Origin: Pelagibius sp048268885
GTDB lineage: Bacteria > Pseudomonadota > Alphaproteobacteria > Kiloniellales > Kiloniellaceae
Assembly (NCBI GenBank): GCA_048268885.1
Contig: JBLWUP010000003.1
Span: forward strand, 185,644-249,643
Direction of reading: 5' to 3'
DNA: 64,000 nt
This document shows, piece by piece, positions 41,248-48,299 of the stretch. The position numbers were made by a program, and so were the translations under genes. The notes below the pieces were generated by a model. It was given only the letters and a program-made list of their open reading frames with translations. It did no database searches and had not been told where the DNA came from. How positions within the stretch are numbered: position 1 is the stretch's first letter; every line of letters starts with the position of its first letter.

Positions 41248-41391
41248 ATCGGAGATCTCATCGCCGGCCTCTCCGCCGCCTGACCGGAGGTGGGTCCGGC
41301 GCACGCCATCCGCATGCTGGACGCGGGTCAGAGGCGCCTACTACATCTTGTGCTGCGAAGATATCGGTCGGTTTAAAAAAGAAGGCCAACA

Positions 41392-41414
41392 AACGCATTT
41401 CGAATCAATGCGTT
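41392..41414. repeat. Subterminal inverted repeat near the right end of the element
   Basis: AACGCATT and AATGCGTT flank TCGAATC, 25 bases inside the right terminal repeat. Such subterminal palindromes can be transposase or regulator sites; no copy was seen at the left end. Confidence 0.45.
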
Positions 41415-41438
41415 ATCCCATCAACGCCGTCTGCCGAA

Positions 41439-41458
41439 TTGTTTGGGTTATAGGTCCG
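41439..41458 (-). repeat. Right terminal inverted repeat (20 bp)
   Basis: TTGTTTGGGTTATAGGTCCG, the exact reverse complement of 38459-38478. Confidence 0.88.
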
Positions 41459-41466
41459 TAATTTTT
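41459..41466. other. Right target-site duplication
   Basis: TAATTTTT, identical to 38451-38458, directly outside the right terminal repeat. Confidence 0.85.
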
Positions 41467-41560
41467 AGCTATAGTTTTTAGGTAGATGAAGGCTGGGGGT
41501 GGTTGGGGACAGGATGCGAAAGCATCACGAAAAGCGCCTGCTTCGGCGGGCCGGACCATC

Positions 41561-42100
41561 ATGATTGAGACGATCAAAAGCCAGCGTCTGCGCGTTCTCC
41601 TGGAGCATTACCTCGCGGTCCGGGGCGCCAAGCGCATGCCCGCGCGCCGCGACATCGATGCGACCTGCCTGGCGCCGGTGCTGTCGATCATCTGGGTGAA
41701 TGACTACGAGCCGGCGGCCGGTACCTTCCGCTACCGTCTGGCGGGCGAGGAGGTGAACGACATCTTCGGCGGCTCCGTCGCCGGGCGGCTGCTGTCGGAC
41801 TTCGTCTTCGGCGACCGCTTCGTCGTCACCAACGATCACTTCCTGAAGGTGATGAACGACCAGCAGGCCATGCTGGCCAGCGGGCCCATATACCGCTGCA
41901 CCGACCGCATCGCCATGGGCGAGCGCCTGGTGCTGCCGCTGTCCGGCGACGGGGAGACCGCCGACGGCCTGATCGGCGCCACGGCGCGCGGCACCCTGGT
42001 CGACTTCGAAGAGGCTTCCATGAGTCAGCAGAAGACGGTCTTCGTTCCTCTCGACGACCTGGAAATGGTCGCCGCCAAGCACGTGGCGGGGGGGGAGTAG
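41561..42100 (+). CDS. PAS_5-domain protein
   Basis: A 179-residue soluble protein that is almost entirely a PAS_5 (DUF1457) domain. Landmarks are RMPARRDIDATCLAPVLSII near 22-41, FRYRLAGEEVNDIFGGSVAG near 55-74, and RLVLPLSGDG near 125. The family is typical of alphaproteobacteria, with no output domain of its own. ATG at 41561 gives the usual N-terminus; an ATG at 41486 is possible and would be almost leaderless from a -10-like TATAGT at 41470. The mobile element sits in its upstream region. Confidence 0.85.
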   Translation: MIETIKSQRLRVLLEHYLAVRGAKRMPARRDIDATCLAPVLSIIWVNDYEPAAGTFRYRLAGEEVNDIFGGSVAGRLLSDFVFGDRFVVTNDHFLKVMNDQQAMLASGPIYRCTDRIAMGERLVLPLSGDGETADGLIGATARGTLVDFEEASMSQQKTVFVPLDDLEMVAAKHVAGGE

Positions 42101-42139
42101 ACGCTCGCCGCGCTGTGCCGAAGCTGCGCCCCCGTGACC

Positions 42140-42484
42140 CTATCCTTCCAAGAATCCCCAGCCGTCGGGACTGAAACCATGGCGCAGGGCGATCTCGGTG
42201 GTCCGGCGTTCGTGCTCCCAGAGGGTTTCCAGGGTCAGCCTGATCGACGCGACGGCGGCTTCTACCGTGGGATTGTTGCGGTAGTGCCGCACTGTATAGC
42301 CGGCGGCCTCCAGCGCTTCTGAAAAACCCGGCACATCCGGTGACGGCCCCGCCGGCAGGAACTGGATCTCGAGGGTGTGAGGGTGCTGGAAGTCGATCTG
42401 CTTGGATTGAAGATCGTTCCAGACCCAGGCTGTTTCTTTGTACTGGCCGTCCCAGTCGTGTGCGTCGGTCATTTCTTCTGTCAT
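42140..42484 (-). CDS. RraB-like (ribonuclease E inhibitor family) protein
   Basis: A 114-residue protein. HPHTLEIQFLPAG near 35-47, an amphipathic helix PGFSEALEAAGYTVRHY, and the end RHGFSPDGWGFLEG fit the RraB/DUF695-related fold (the HGG-YDGW ending). RraB regulates RNase E in gammaproteobacteria. Whether this distant relative does so is not known. The N-terminal 30 residues (WDGQYKETAWVWNDLQ) are extra. It is the last of two leftward genes, downstream of an aldo/keto reductase. Confidence 0.65.
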   Translation of the reverse strand: MTEEMTDAHDWDGQYKETAWVWNDLQSKQIDFQHPHTLEIQFLPAGPSPDVPGFSEALEAAGYTVRHYRNNPTVEAAVASIRLTLETLWEHERRTTEIALRHGFSPDGWGFLEG

Positions 42485-42512
42485 TTGGTTGAGCGGCAGG
42501 CGACTTCGGCCA

Positions 42513-43520
42513 TTACCACCCCGGCCGGCCGTTCAGCGGATAGCGCGGGTCGTTGAAGCCGGGGGTCGAGGGGTGGCCGGGGGCGACGAGGGAATTCAGC
42601 AGCGCCTCGTCCTCTTCGTCGAAGCCGTGGTCGAGGGCGCCGAGGTAGCCCTTCCACTGCGCCAGGGTGCGCGGGCCGGCCAGCACCGAGGTGATGATGG
42701 GGTTGGCCAGCACCCAGTTCACGGCGAAGTCCGCCGCCGTCATGCCCTTGGCTTCGGCGTGCTGTTGGATCTTCTGGGCGATGACCAGGGATTCCTCGCG
42801 GAACTCGCTCTGCATCATGCGGGCGTCCTTGCGGCCGGCGCGGCTGCCCTTGGGCGGCGCCTTGCCGGGCTGGTACTTGCCGGTGAGGACGCCGCGCGCC
42901 AGCGGGCTGTAGGGCACCACGCCCAGGCCGTAGTACTCGCAGGCCGGCAGGATCTCCACCTCCGGCATGCGGTTCATGGCGTTGTAGTAGGGCTGGCAGA
43001 CGATGGGCTTGTCGATGCCGGCCTGGGCGGCCAGGTGCACCATCTCGGCGATGCGCCAGCCGCAGAAATTGCTGATGCCCCAGTAGAGCGCCTTGCCGGA
43101 CCCCAGCACGTCGGCCACGGCGCTGACCGCTTCCTCCAGCGGCGCCGAGTAGTCGTCCAGGTGCAGATACCAGATGTCGACGTAGTCCACGTTCAGGCGG
43201 GTCAGGCTGTCGTCCATCGCCTTCAGCAGCCACTTGCGGCTGAGCCCTTGCGAATTGGCATGGCTGTCGTTCACCGGGTTGCCGCCCTTGGTGGCCAGCA
43301 CCCAGGCGTCGCGGTCCTTGGCGATGGCCCGGCCGACGATCTCCTCCGACTTGCCCTTGGCGTACTGGTCGGCGGTGTCGATGAAGTTCACCCCCGCGTC
43401 GCGGGCATGGCCGATGATCCGTTTGGCGTCCTTCTCGTCGGTCTGGTCGCCGAACATCATGGTGCCGAGGCAGATCGGCGAGACGGTCAGGCCGCTGCGG
43501 CCCAGCTTGCGCATGTCCAT
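42513..43520 (-). CDS. Aldo/keto reductase
   Basis: A 335-residue AKR barrel. Catalytic residues are in NFIDTADQYAKGKSEE near 45-60 (Asp, Tyr), WVLATKGG near 79 (Lys), and WYLHLDDYSAPLEE near 120 (His). The cofactor tail reads ITSVLAGPRTLAQWKGYLGA. It is of the general NADP-dependent type acting on aldehydes and ketones; the substrate is unknown. It is not closely similar to the YghZ-like reductase at 36.6 kb. Ribosome site CTCCC on the plus strand (GGGAG on the coding strand). Confidence 0.9.
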   Translation of the reverse strand: MDMRKLGRSGLTVSPICLGTMMFGDQTDEKDAKRIIGHARDAGVNFIDTADQYAKGKSEEIVGRAIAKDRDAWVLATKGGNPVNDSHANSQGLSRKWLLKAMDDSLTRLNVDYVDIWYLHLDDYSAPLEEAVSAVADVLGSGKALYWGISNFCGWRIAEMVHLAAQAGIDKPIVCQPYYNAMNRMPEVEILPACEYYGLGVVPYSPLARGVLTGKYQPGKAPPKGSRAGRKDARMMQSEFREESLVIAQKIQQHAEAKGMTAADFAVNWVLANPIITSVLAGPRTLAQWKGYLGALDHGFDEEDEALLNSLVAPGHPSTPGFNDPRYPLNGRPGW

Positions 43521-43719
43521 AGGGGGAGCCTTTCAGGGCTGATTCTCTGAGTTTCTTGGAAGGGTTCCAGAAGCGGAACCGGGAATTTCGGCGGGGAGTT
43601 TAGTCCGCCCCCCTGCCGCACGGCAACCGGCGGCTTCCAGCGGCCCCTGATACCTCTCTGAAACCGCGAGAGCCTTGGACTGGGCCTGTGGGCGTGCTAA
43701 GCCAATTGGCCTCAAATAC

Positions 43720-43733
43720 TGTCCGAACGGACA
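43720..43733. promoter_or_regulatory. Inverted repeat TGTCCG-AA-CGGACA before the ABC operon
   Basis: Perfect 6-base arms with a 2-base centre, 26 bases upstream of the binding-protein start, close to where -10 or the transcription start should be. Likely operator; regulator unknown. Confidence 0.5.
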
Positions 43734-43758
43734 ACAATACTCAGGGAGCGAGACCAAG

Positions 43759-44730
43759 ATGCGTCTACGAGCTGTCTTCACCGGCCTTTCCGCCGCAGCA
43801 CTGGCTGCCGCCGGCCTCACGCTCACCGCCGCGGCCCAGGAAGTCACCGTGGCGACCACCGCCATCGTCGAACACCCGGCCCTCGACGCCGCGCGCGACG
43901 GCGTGCGCGACGAACTGGCCGCCGCGGGCTACGAGGAGGGCAAGAACCTGCGCTTCCTCTATGAAAGCGCCCAGGGCAATCCGGCCACCGCGGCGCAGAT
44001 CGCCCGCAAGTTCGTCGGCGAGGCGCCGGACGTGATCGTGCCGATTTCCACCCCCTCCGCCCAGGCCGTGGTCTCGGCCACCAAGGAGATCCCCGTCGTC
44101 TTCACCGCGGTGACCGATCCCGTGGGCGCCAAGCTGGTGGGCGACATGATGAAGCCGGGCGGCAACGTCACCGGCATGACCGACCTCTCCCCGATCGGCA
44201 AGCACCTGGACCTGATCAAGGAGATCAGCCCCGACGCCAAGACCGTGGGCGTGCCCTTCAATCCCGGCGAGGCCAACTCGGTCACGCTGATGGAGCTGAT
44301 CAAGCAGGAAGCGCCGTCGCGCGGCCTGACCGTCGTGGAGGCCCCGGCCACCAAGTCCTCGGAAGTGCTGGGCGCCGCCCAGAGCCTGATCGGCAAGGCC
44401 GACGTGATCTACGTGCCGACCGACAACACCATCGTCTCGGCGCTGGAGGCCGTCATCAAGGTCGGCGTCGACAATCAGGTGCCGGTCTATGCCGGCGACA
44501 CGGATTCCGTGCCGCGGGGCGCCATCGCCGCCGTCGGCTTCAACTACTATGACATCGGCCGGCAGACCGGCAAAATGGTGCTGCGGATCCTGAAAGGTGA
44601 GGCGCCGGGCGACATCGCCGTGGAAGGCGTGGAGATCACCGAGCTTTACGTGAACCCCGCCATGGCCAAAAAGATGGGGGCGACCATCCCGGACTCCCTC
44701 GTTGCAAAGGCCAAGGAAGTGGTGCAGTAA
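43759..44730 (+). CDS. ABC transporter substrate-binding protein (TrpX/ABC_sub_bind family)
   Basis: A 323-residue periplasmic binding protein with a signal peptide (about 1-26, ending LTAAAQ). Family segments are HPALDAARDGVRDELAAAGY near 37-56, DVIVPISTPSAQAVVSA near 90, and VPVYAGDTDSVPRGAIAAVG near 240. This ABC_sub_bind family includes the tryptophan-binding TrpX of Gram-positives. The substrate here may be an amino acid or other organic solute. ATG at 43759 follows CAGGGAG. It is the first gene of a three-gene operon. Confidence 0.9.
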   Translation: MRLRAVFTGLSAAALAAAGLTLTAAAQEVTVATTAIVEHPALDAARDGVRDELAAAGYEEGKNLRFLYESAQGNPATAAQIARKFVGEAPDVIVPISTPSAQAVVSATKEIPVVFTAVTDPVGAKLVGDMMKPGGNVTGMTDLSPIGKHLDLIKEISPDAKTVGVPFNPGEANSVTLMELIKQEAPSRGLTVVEAPATKSSEVLGAAQSLIGKADVIYVPTDNTIVSALEAVIKVGVDNQVPVYAGDTDSVPRGAIAAVGFNYYDIGRQTGKMVLRILKGEAPGDIAVEGVEITELYVNPAMAKKMGATIPDSLVAKAKEVVQ

Positions 44731-44755
44731 GCGCCATCCTCGGCTTTGAAGAGGT

Positions 44756-44773
44756 CGCGCCCTTCGGGGCGCG
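44756..44773 (+). promoter_or_regulatory. Intercistronic UUCG-tetraloop hairpin
   Basis: CGCGCCC-TTCG-GGGCGCG forms a perfect 7-bp stem closed by the very stable C(UUCG)G loop. It sits between the binding-protein and permease genes with no T-run. It probably protects the upstream mRNA and lowers downstream expression. Confidence 0.65.
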
Positions 44774-44782
44774 GCGGGTGGC

Positions 44783-45706
44783 ATGAACCTAGTTTCCTTC
44801 CTCGGGGCGATCGAGATCGGCTTCGTCTACGGTCTCGTCGCCCTGGGGGTCTACCTCTCCTTCCGCATCCTGAATTTTCCGGACCTGACCGTCGACGGCA
44901 GCTTCCCGCTGGGCGCCGCTGTCTGCGCGACGCTGATCATCGCCGGCGTCGATCCCTATCTGGCGACGGGTCTGGCCATCGTCGCCGGCATGCTGGCCGG
45001 CCTGGTGACGGCGGTTCTCAACCTGCGTTTCGGCATCCTGCATCTGCTGGCCTCGATCCTCACCATGATCGCGCTCTACTCGGTGAACCTGCGCATCATG
45101 GGGCGGCCGAACCTGGCGCTGATCACCGAGCCGACGGTGCTGACCCCCTTCGAGGGCCTGGGCCTGTCGGGGCTGTATCTGAAGCCCATCTTCGGGGCGG
45201 TGGTGATCGCCGTTGTCGCGCTCATGATGGGCTGGTTCCTCATCACCGAGTACGGCCTCGGCATGCGGGCGACCGGCGCCAACCCGCGCATGGCCCGGGC
45301 CCAGGGCATCGCCACCGCGCGGGTCACCGCCACCGGGATGGCGATCTCCAACGGCCTGGTCGCCCTCGGCGGCGCGCTCTTTGCCCAGATGAACGGCTTC
45401 GCCGACATCACCATCGGCACCGGCACCATCGTGGTCGGCCTGGCGGCGGTCATCGCCGGCGAGGCGATCTTCCGGGTGCGCGGCGTGGTGCTGGCGGTGG
45501 TCGCCTGCATCTTCGGCTCGATCATCTACCGCTTGGCGATCGCCTTCGCGCTGAACGCCGACTACCTCGGCCTCACCTCGGCGGACCTGAACCTGGTGAC
45601 CGCCGTGCTGGTCGCCCTGGCGCTCATCCTGCCGGGCGCGCGCAATCCCTTCAAAGCGCTGCTGGCGCGGCGCAACGGCAAGGTCGGTGGGGGAGGCGGC
45701 GCATGA
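44783..45706 (+). CDS. ABC transporter permease (TrpY-like)
   Basis: A 307-residue inner-membrane permease of the branched-chain amino-acid type with about eight hydrophobic segments. Visible motifs are FPDLTVDGSFPLGAAVCATL near 32-51, the loop TEYGLGMRATGANPRMARAQG near 155-175 (ATPase contact), and GEAIFRVRGV. It pairs with the binding protein upstream and the ATPase downstream; its stop overlaps the ATPase start (ATGA). Substrate as for the binding protein. Confidence 0.9.
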   Translation: MNLVSFLGAIEIGFVYGLVALGVYLSFRILNFPDLTVDGSFPLGAAVCATLIIAGVDPYLATGLAIVAGMLAGLVTAVLNLRFGILHLLASILTMIALYSVNLRIMGRPNLALITEPTVLTPFEGLGLSGLYLKPIFGAVVIAVVALMMGWFLITEYGLGMRATGANPRMARAQGIATARVTATGMAISNGLVALGGALFAQMNGFADITIGTGTIVVGLAAVIAGEAIFRVRGVVLAVVACIFGSIIYRLAIAFALNADYLGLTSADLNLVTAVLVALALILPGARNPFKALLARRNGKVGGGGGA

Positions 45707-46497
45707 TCCGGGTGGAAGACCTCAAGGTGACCTTCAGTCCCGGCACGGTGATGGAAACCCGCGCCCTGCAGGGCGTCTCCGTCAACATCGCCGCCGGCGA
45801 GTTCGTCACCGTCATCGGCTCCAACGGCGCCGGCAAGTCGACGCTGCTGAACTGCCTGACCGGTGAGGTGCCGCCGACCGCCGGGCGCATCATCATCGAC
45901 GGCACCGACGTGACGCACTGGCCGGCGCCGCGCCGCGCCGCGCTCGCCGCCCGCGTGTTCCAGGATCCGCTGGCCGGTACCTGCGAAGGCCTGACCATCG
46001 AGGAGAACCTGGCCCTGGCGGCCTCGCGCGGCACCCGCCGCGGCCTCGGCAAGGCCTTGAGCCAGGCGCGCCGCGACGAGTTCCGCGACAAGATCGCGCG
46101 CCTCGGCCTGAACCTGGAAAACCGCCTCGGCGACCGCATGGGCCTGCTTTCCGGCGGCCAGCGCCAGGCGGTCAGCCTGGTCATGGCGACGCTGAGGCCG
46201 ACCAAGATCCTGCTGCTCGACGAGCACACCGCGGCGCTCGATCCGCGCATGCAGAACTTCGTTCTCGAGCTGACCCGCGACCTGGTGGAGGCCGAGAAGC
46301 TCACCACCCTGATGGTCACCCACTCCATGCGCCAGGCCCTCTCGCTGGGCACGCGCAGCTTCATGCTGCACGAGGGCCAGGTGGTGCTCGACGTGAAGGG
46401 CGAGGCGCGCGCCAGGATGCAGGTCGGCGACCTCATGGCCATGTTCGCCAAGGTGCGCGGCGAGGAAATCGACAGCGACGCCCTGCTGCTGAGTTAA
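45703..46497 (+). CDS. ABC transporter ATP-binding protein (TrpZ-like)
   Basis: A 264-residue ABC ATPase. Walker A GSNGAGKST is near 40, the signature LSGGQRQAVSLVMA near 147, and Walker B ILLLDEHTAALDP near 168. The DEHTAALD form is typical of the partner of ABC_sub_bind transporters. The start overlaps the permease stop by four bases, so the two are translationally coupled. It completes the binding protein-permease-ATPase operon. Confidence 0.92.
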   Translation: MIRVEDLKVTFSPGTVMETRALQGVSVNIAAGEFVTVIGSNGAGKSTLLNCLTGEVPPTAGRIIIDGTDVTHWPAPRRAALAARVFQDPLAGTCEGLTIEENLALAASRGTRRGLGKALSQARRDEFRDKIARLGLNLENRLGDRMGLLSGGQRQAVSLVMATLRPTKILLLDEHTAALDPRMQNFVLELTRDLVEAEKLTTLMVTHSMRQALSLGTRSFMLHEGQVVLDVKGEARARMQVGDLMAMFAKVRGEEIDSDALLLS

Positions 46498-46520
46498 GCA
46501 GTTCTCAAAGTTTTACGGAT

Positions 46521-46532
46521 GTATAATTATAC
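46521..46532. promoter_or_regulatory. Operator palindrome of the toxin-antitoxin module
   Basis: GTATAATTATAC is a perfect 12-base palindrome that contains a consensus -10 box (TATAAT, 46522-46527). Binding by the AbrB-type antitoxin would block the promoter, the usual autoregulation of such modules. Confidence 0.6.
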
Positions 46533-46578
46533 GTTTGTGATACAATGAGGCTCTTCCAGCAGCAGGAGTGCGCGTCTT

Positions 46579-46803
46579 ATGTCTCAGCCCGTGAAGATCC
46601 GGAAGATCGGCAATTCCCTGGGGGTCACCTTGTCGGAGCAGGTTCGCGAGATGGGCCTGAAAGAGGGTGACAGCCTCTATGTCGTGAAGACCTGCAACGG
46701 GATCGAACTGACACCTTTCGATCCGGATTTCGCCGAGGCGCTGGACGCTGCCCGCGATTTCATGCGTCGCTATCCCAATGCCATGAAGAAGCTGGCCCAG
46801 TGA
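46579..46803 (+). CDS. AbrB/MazE-type antitoxin
   Basis: A 74-residue protein. Its N-terminal swapped-hairpin DNA-binding domain (PVKIRKIGNSLGVTLSEQVR, about 4-23) is of the SpoVT/AbrB type. The C-terminal part (FAEALDAARDFMRRYPNAM) is the flexible toxin-binding tail. It neutralises the Doc-type toxin encoded 4 bases downstream and should repress its own promoter, which carries a palindrome. AbrB-Doc pairs are a known variant of Phd-Doc. Confidence 0.9.
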   Translation: MSQPVKIRKIGNSLGVTLSEQVREMGLKEGDSLYVVKTCNGIELTPFDPDFAEALDAARDFMRRYPNAMKKLAQ

Positions 46804-46807
46804 GAGA

Positions 46808-47236
46808 ATGGTTGAGAGAATGGGTGAGAGAAGCGGCCCCGTGACGGAACCGCGTTGGCTGACCCTGGCGATGGTCCATGCCCTTCACAGCGAGTCCGTC
46901 GCCCGCTTTGGCGGAAGCGGCGGCACGCGGGATGCGGGCCTTCTGGAATCCGCCTTGGCGCGTCCTCAACATCGCGCGGCCTACGAAGAAGGCGTATCGC
47001 TCTTTGCGCTTGCCGCCGATTACTGCCTCGGCATCGTGAAAAACCATCCCTTTCTGGACGGGAACAAGCGCAGCGGAATTCTGGCGGCAGCCACTTTCTT
47101 GTCGCTCAACGGCTATGACTTCAGACCACCGGAGACCTCCATCGTTCAGATGATCGTCGCTCTGGCGGCCGGCGAGGCGGACGGTGAAGACCTTGCCGTC
47201 TGGTTCGAGGAGTTCTCTGAAGCCCGGACGAACTAG
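46808..47236 (+). CDS. doc: Doc-type Fic-fold toxin (death-on-curing)
   Basis: A 142-residue toxin. The Doc active-site motif HPFLDGNKRSG is near residue 79, and the N-terminal HALHSESVARFGGSGGTRD segment near 26-44 is typical. Doc phosphorylates elongation factor Tu and stops translation; the motif here is intact, so the enzyme is probably active. The first 12 codons contain two ATG and the exact start is uncertain (46808 or 46820). Paired with the antitoxin just upstream. Confidence 0.92.
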   Translation: MVERMGERSGPVTEPRWLTLAMVHALHSESVARFGGSGGTRDAGLLESALARPQHRAAYEEGVSLFALAADYCLGIVKNHPFLDGNKRSGILAAATFLSLNGYDFRPPETSIVQMIVALAAGEADGEDLAVWFEEFSEARTN

Positions 47237-47246
47237 CCGGGTAGCG

Positions 47247-48155
47247 CTAGGGCCGCACGCGCGCGGCCGTCTGCACCGGTTTGTGGCGGGCCAGGTAGAA
47301 GGCGCCGCTGCAGATCATCACCGCGCCAAGGATCGCCGCCGGGCGCGGCACCTCGTCGAAGAAGACGAGCCCCAGCAGGGCCGCGAAGACCAGGCCGACA
47401 TACTTGACCGGGACCAGCTTGGCGGTCTCCGCGATCTTGAAGGCGCGGATGTTGCAGTACTGGCCGATGATGGCCACCGGCCCCATGCACAGCAGGATCA
47501 GCAGGTCGTGCAGCGGCAGCCGGTTCCACGACCAGGCGCTGAAGATGAGAAGGCCCAGGCAGGCGCTGCCGTTGACCATGGTCAGGGTGCGCTGCGGCGT
47601 GTCGTTCACCGCCGCGAAGCGCAGCAGCACGACTTCGGCGCCCCAGGCAAAGGCCTGCACCAGGGCGGCCAGGGCCCCCAGGGAAACCCAGCTCGGCGCG
47701 CCGGGGTCCGGTCCGGCGACGATGATCGCGCCGGTCAGGCAGAAGCTGCCCGCCGCGAAATCCCGGAAGGAAACCCTCTCCCCCAGAAAGACCGCCGCCA
47801 GGGCGACGGCGAAGACGCCGTTGGTCATGGCGATGGCCTGGGCGTTGGCCAGCGGGATGTGGGTCACGGCGTAGGTGCCGAAGGCGACGCTGGCGACGCC
47901 GCAGCTGGCGCGCAGCGCGTGCATGAGGTTCAGCCGCCGCTTCGTCGGGGCGGTGATCTCCGCGAAACCCTGCGACGGTCCGTAGGTCCGCAGAAAGAAC
48001 GGCAGGATGGTGAGGAAGCCGGCGAAGTAGCGCAGGAAGGCCACCTGCGGCGGCACCACCGCGTCGCTCACCAGCTTCGGCAGCATGAACATGAAGGCGA
48101 AGAGGAAGGCGCCGAGCGCGGCCCAGCCCATGGCCTTGACGAGATCGCGGGACAC
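47247..48155 (-). CDS. EamA/DMT-superfamily transporter
   Basis: A 302-residue protein with ten membrane segments in two EamA repeats (about 8-140 and 155-290). Typical pieces are FLRYFAGFLTILPFF, THIPLANAQAIAMTNGVFAV and GLVFFDEVPRPAAILGAVMI. These proteins export or import metabolites such as amino acids; the substrate cannot be read. It is divergent from a LysR gene (144 bases apart), so that regulator probably controls it. Convergent with the doc gene. Confidence 0.9.
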   Translation of the reverse strand: MSRDLVKAMGWAALGAFLFAFMFMLPKLVSDAVVPPQVAFLRYFAGFLTILPFFLRTYGPSQGFAEITAPTKRRLNLMHALRASCGVASVAFGTYAVTHIPLANAQAIAMTNGVFAVALAAVFLGERVSFRDFAAGSFCLTGAIIVAGPDPGAPSWVSLGALAALVQAFAWGAEVVLLRFAAVNDTPQRTLTMVNGSACLGLLIFSAWSWNRLPLHDLLILLCMGPVAIIGQYCNIRAFKIAETAKLVPVKYVGLVFAALLGLVFFDEVPRPAAILGAVMICSGAFYLARHKPVQTAARVRP

Positions 48156-48262
48156 GAGAGAGCGGTTCTCCGGGGTGGATGGTGGCGCGCGCAGCGACGC
48201 GGCGTGGCAACACCATTGGCCATAATACAGATGAATGGAAGCCGGCTAGATGGTATATCAGC

Positions 48263-48272
48263 TATTCGAATA
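48263..48272. promoter_or_regulatory. Palindrome TATTCGAATA between EamA and LysR genes
   Basis: A perfect 10-base palindrome in the AT-rich divergent promoter region, about 30 bases before the LysR gene. A natural site for LysR autorepression and activation of the divergent transporter. Confidence 0.45.
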
Positions 48273-48299
48273 TGCATGGCTTCAGGAGGGTGCCCGCCG

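Larger units (their letters stand above)
38459..41458. mobile_element. 3,000-bp transposon-like element without a recognised transposase
   Basis: The element is bounded by perfect 20-bp inverted repeats (38459-38478 and 41439-41458) and flanked by identical 8-bp duplications TAATTTTT. Removing it and one duplication joins the marC and PAS_5-gene intergenic region into one AT-rich sequence. It carries a LuxR-type regulator, a small broken membrane-peptide gene, a secreted protein and a membrane protein. I find no DDE, serine or tyrosine recombinase in it, so it must be mobilised in trans if it is mobile. Families leaving 8-bp duplications include IS66, ISL3, ISAs1 and IS6. Confidence 0.8.

Noticed and set aside
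38459..41458. The 20-bp inverted motifs as regulator sites instead of transposon ends
   Set aside because: The exact 8-bp duplication directly outside both copies is not explained by a regulator site. The alternative is kept as a refutation test.
44746..46497. A fused 583-residue ABC protein
   Set aside because: The first half is a shifted reading of the permease gene. The ATPase starts at 45703, overlapping the permease stop.
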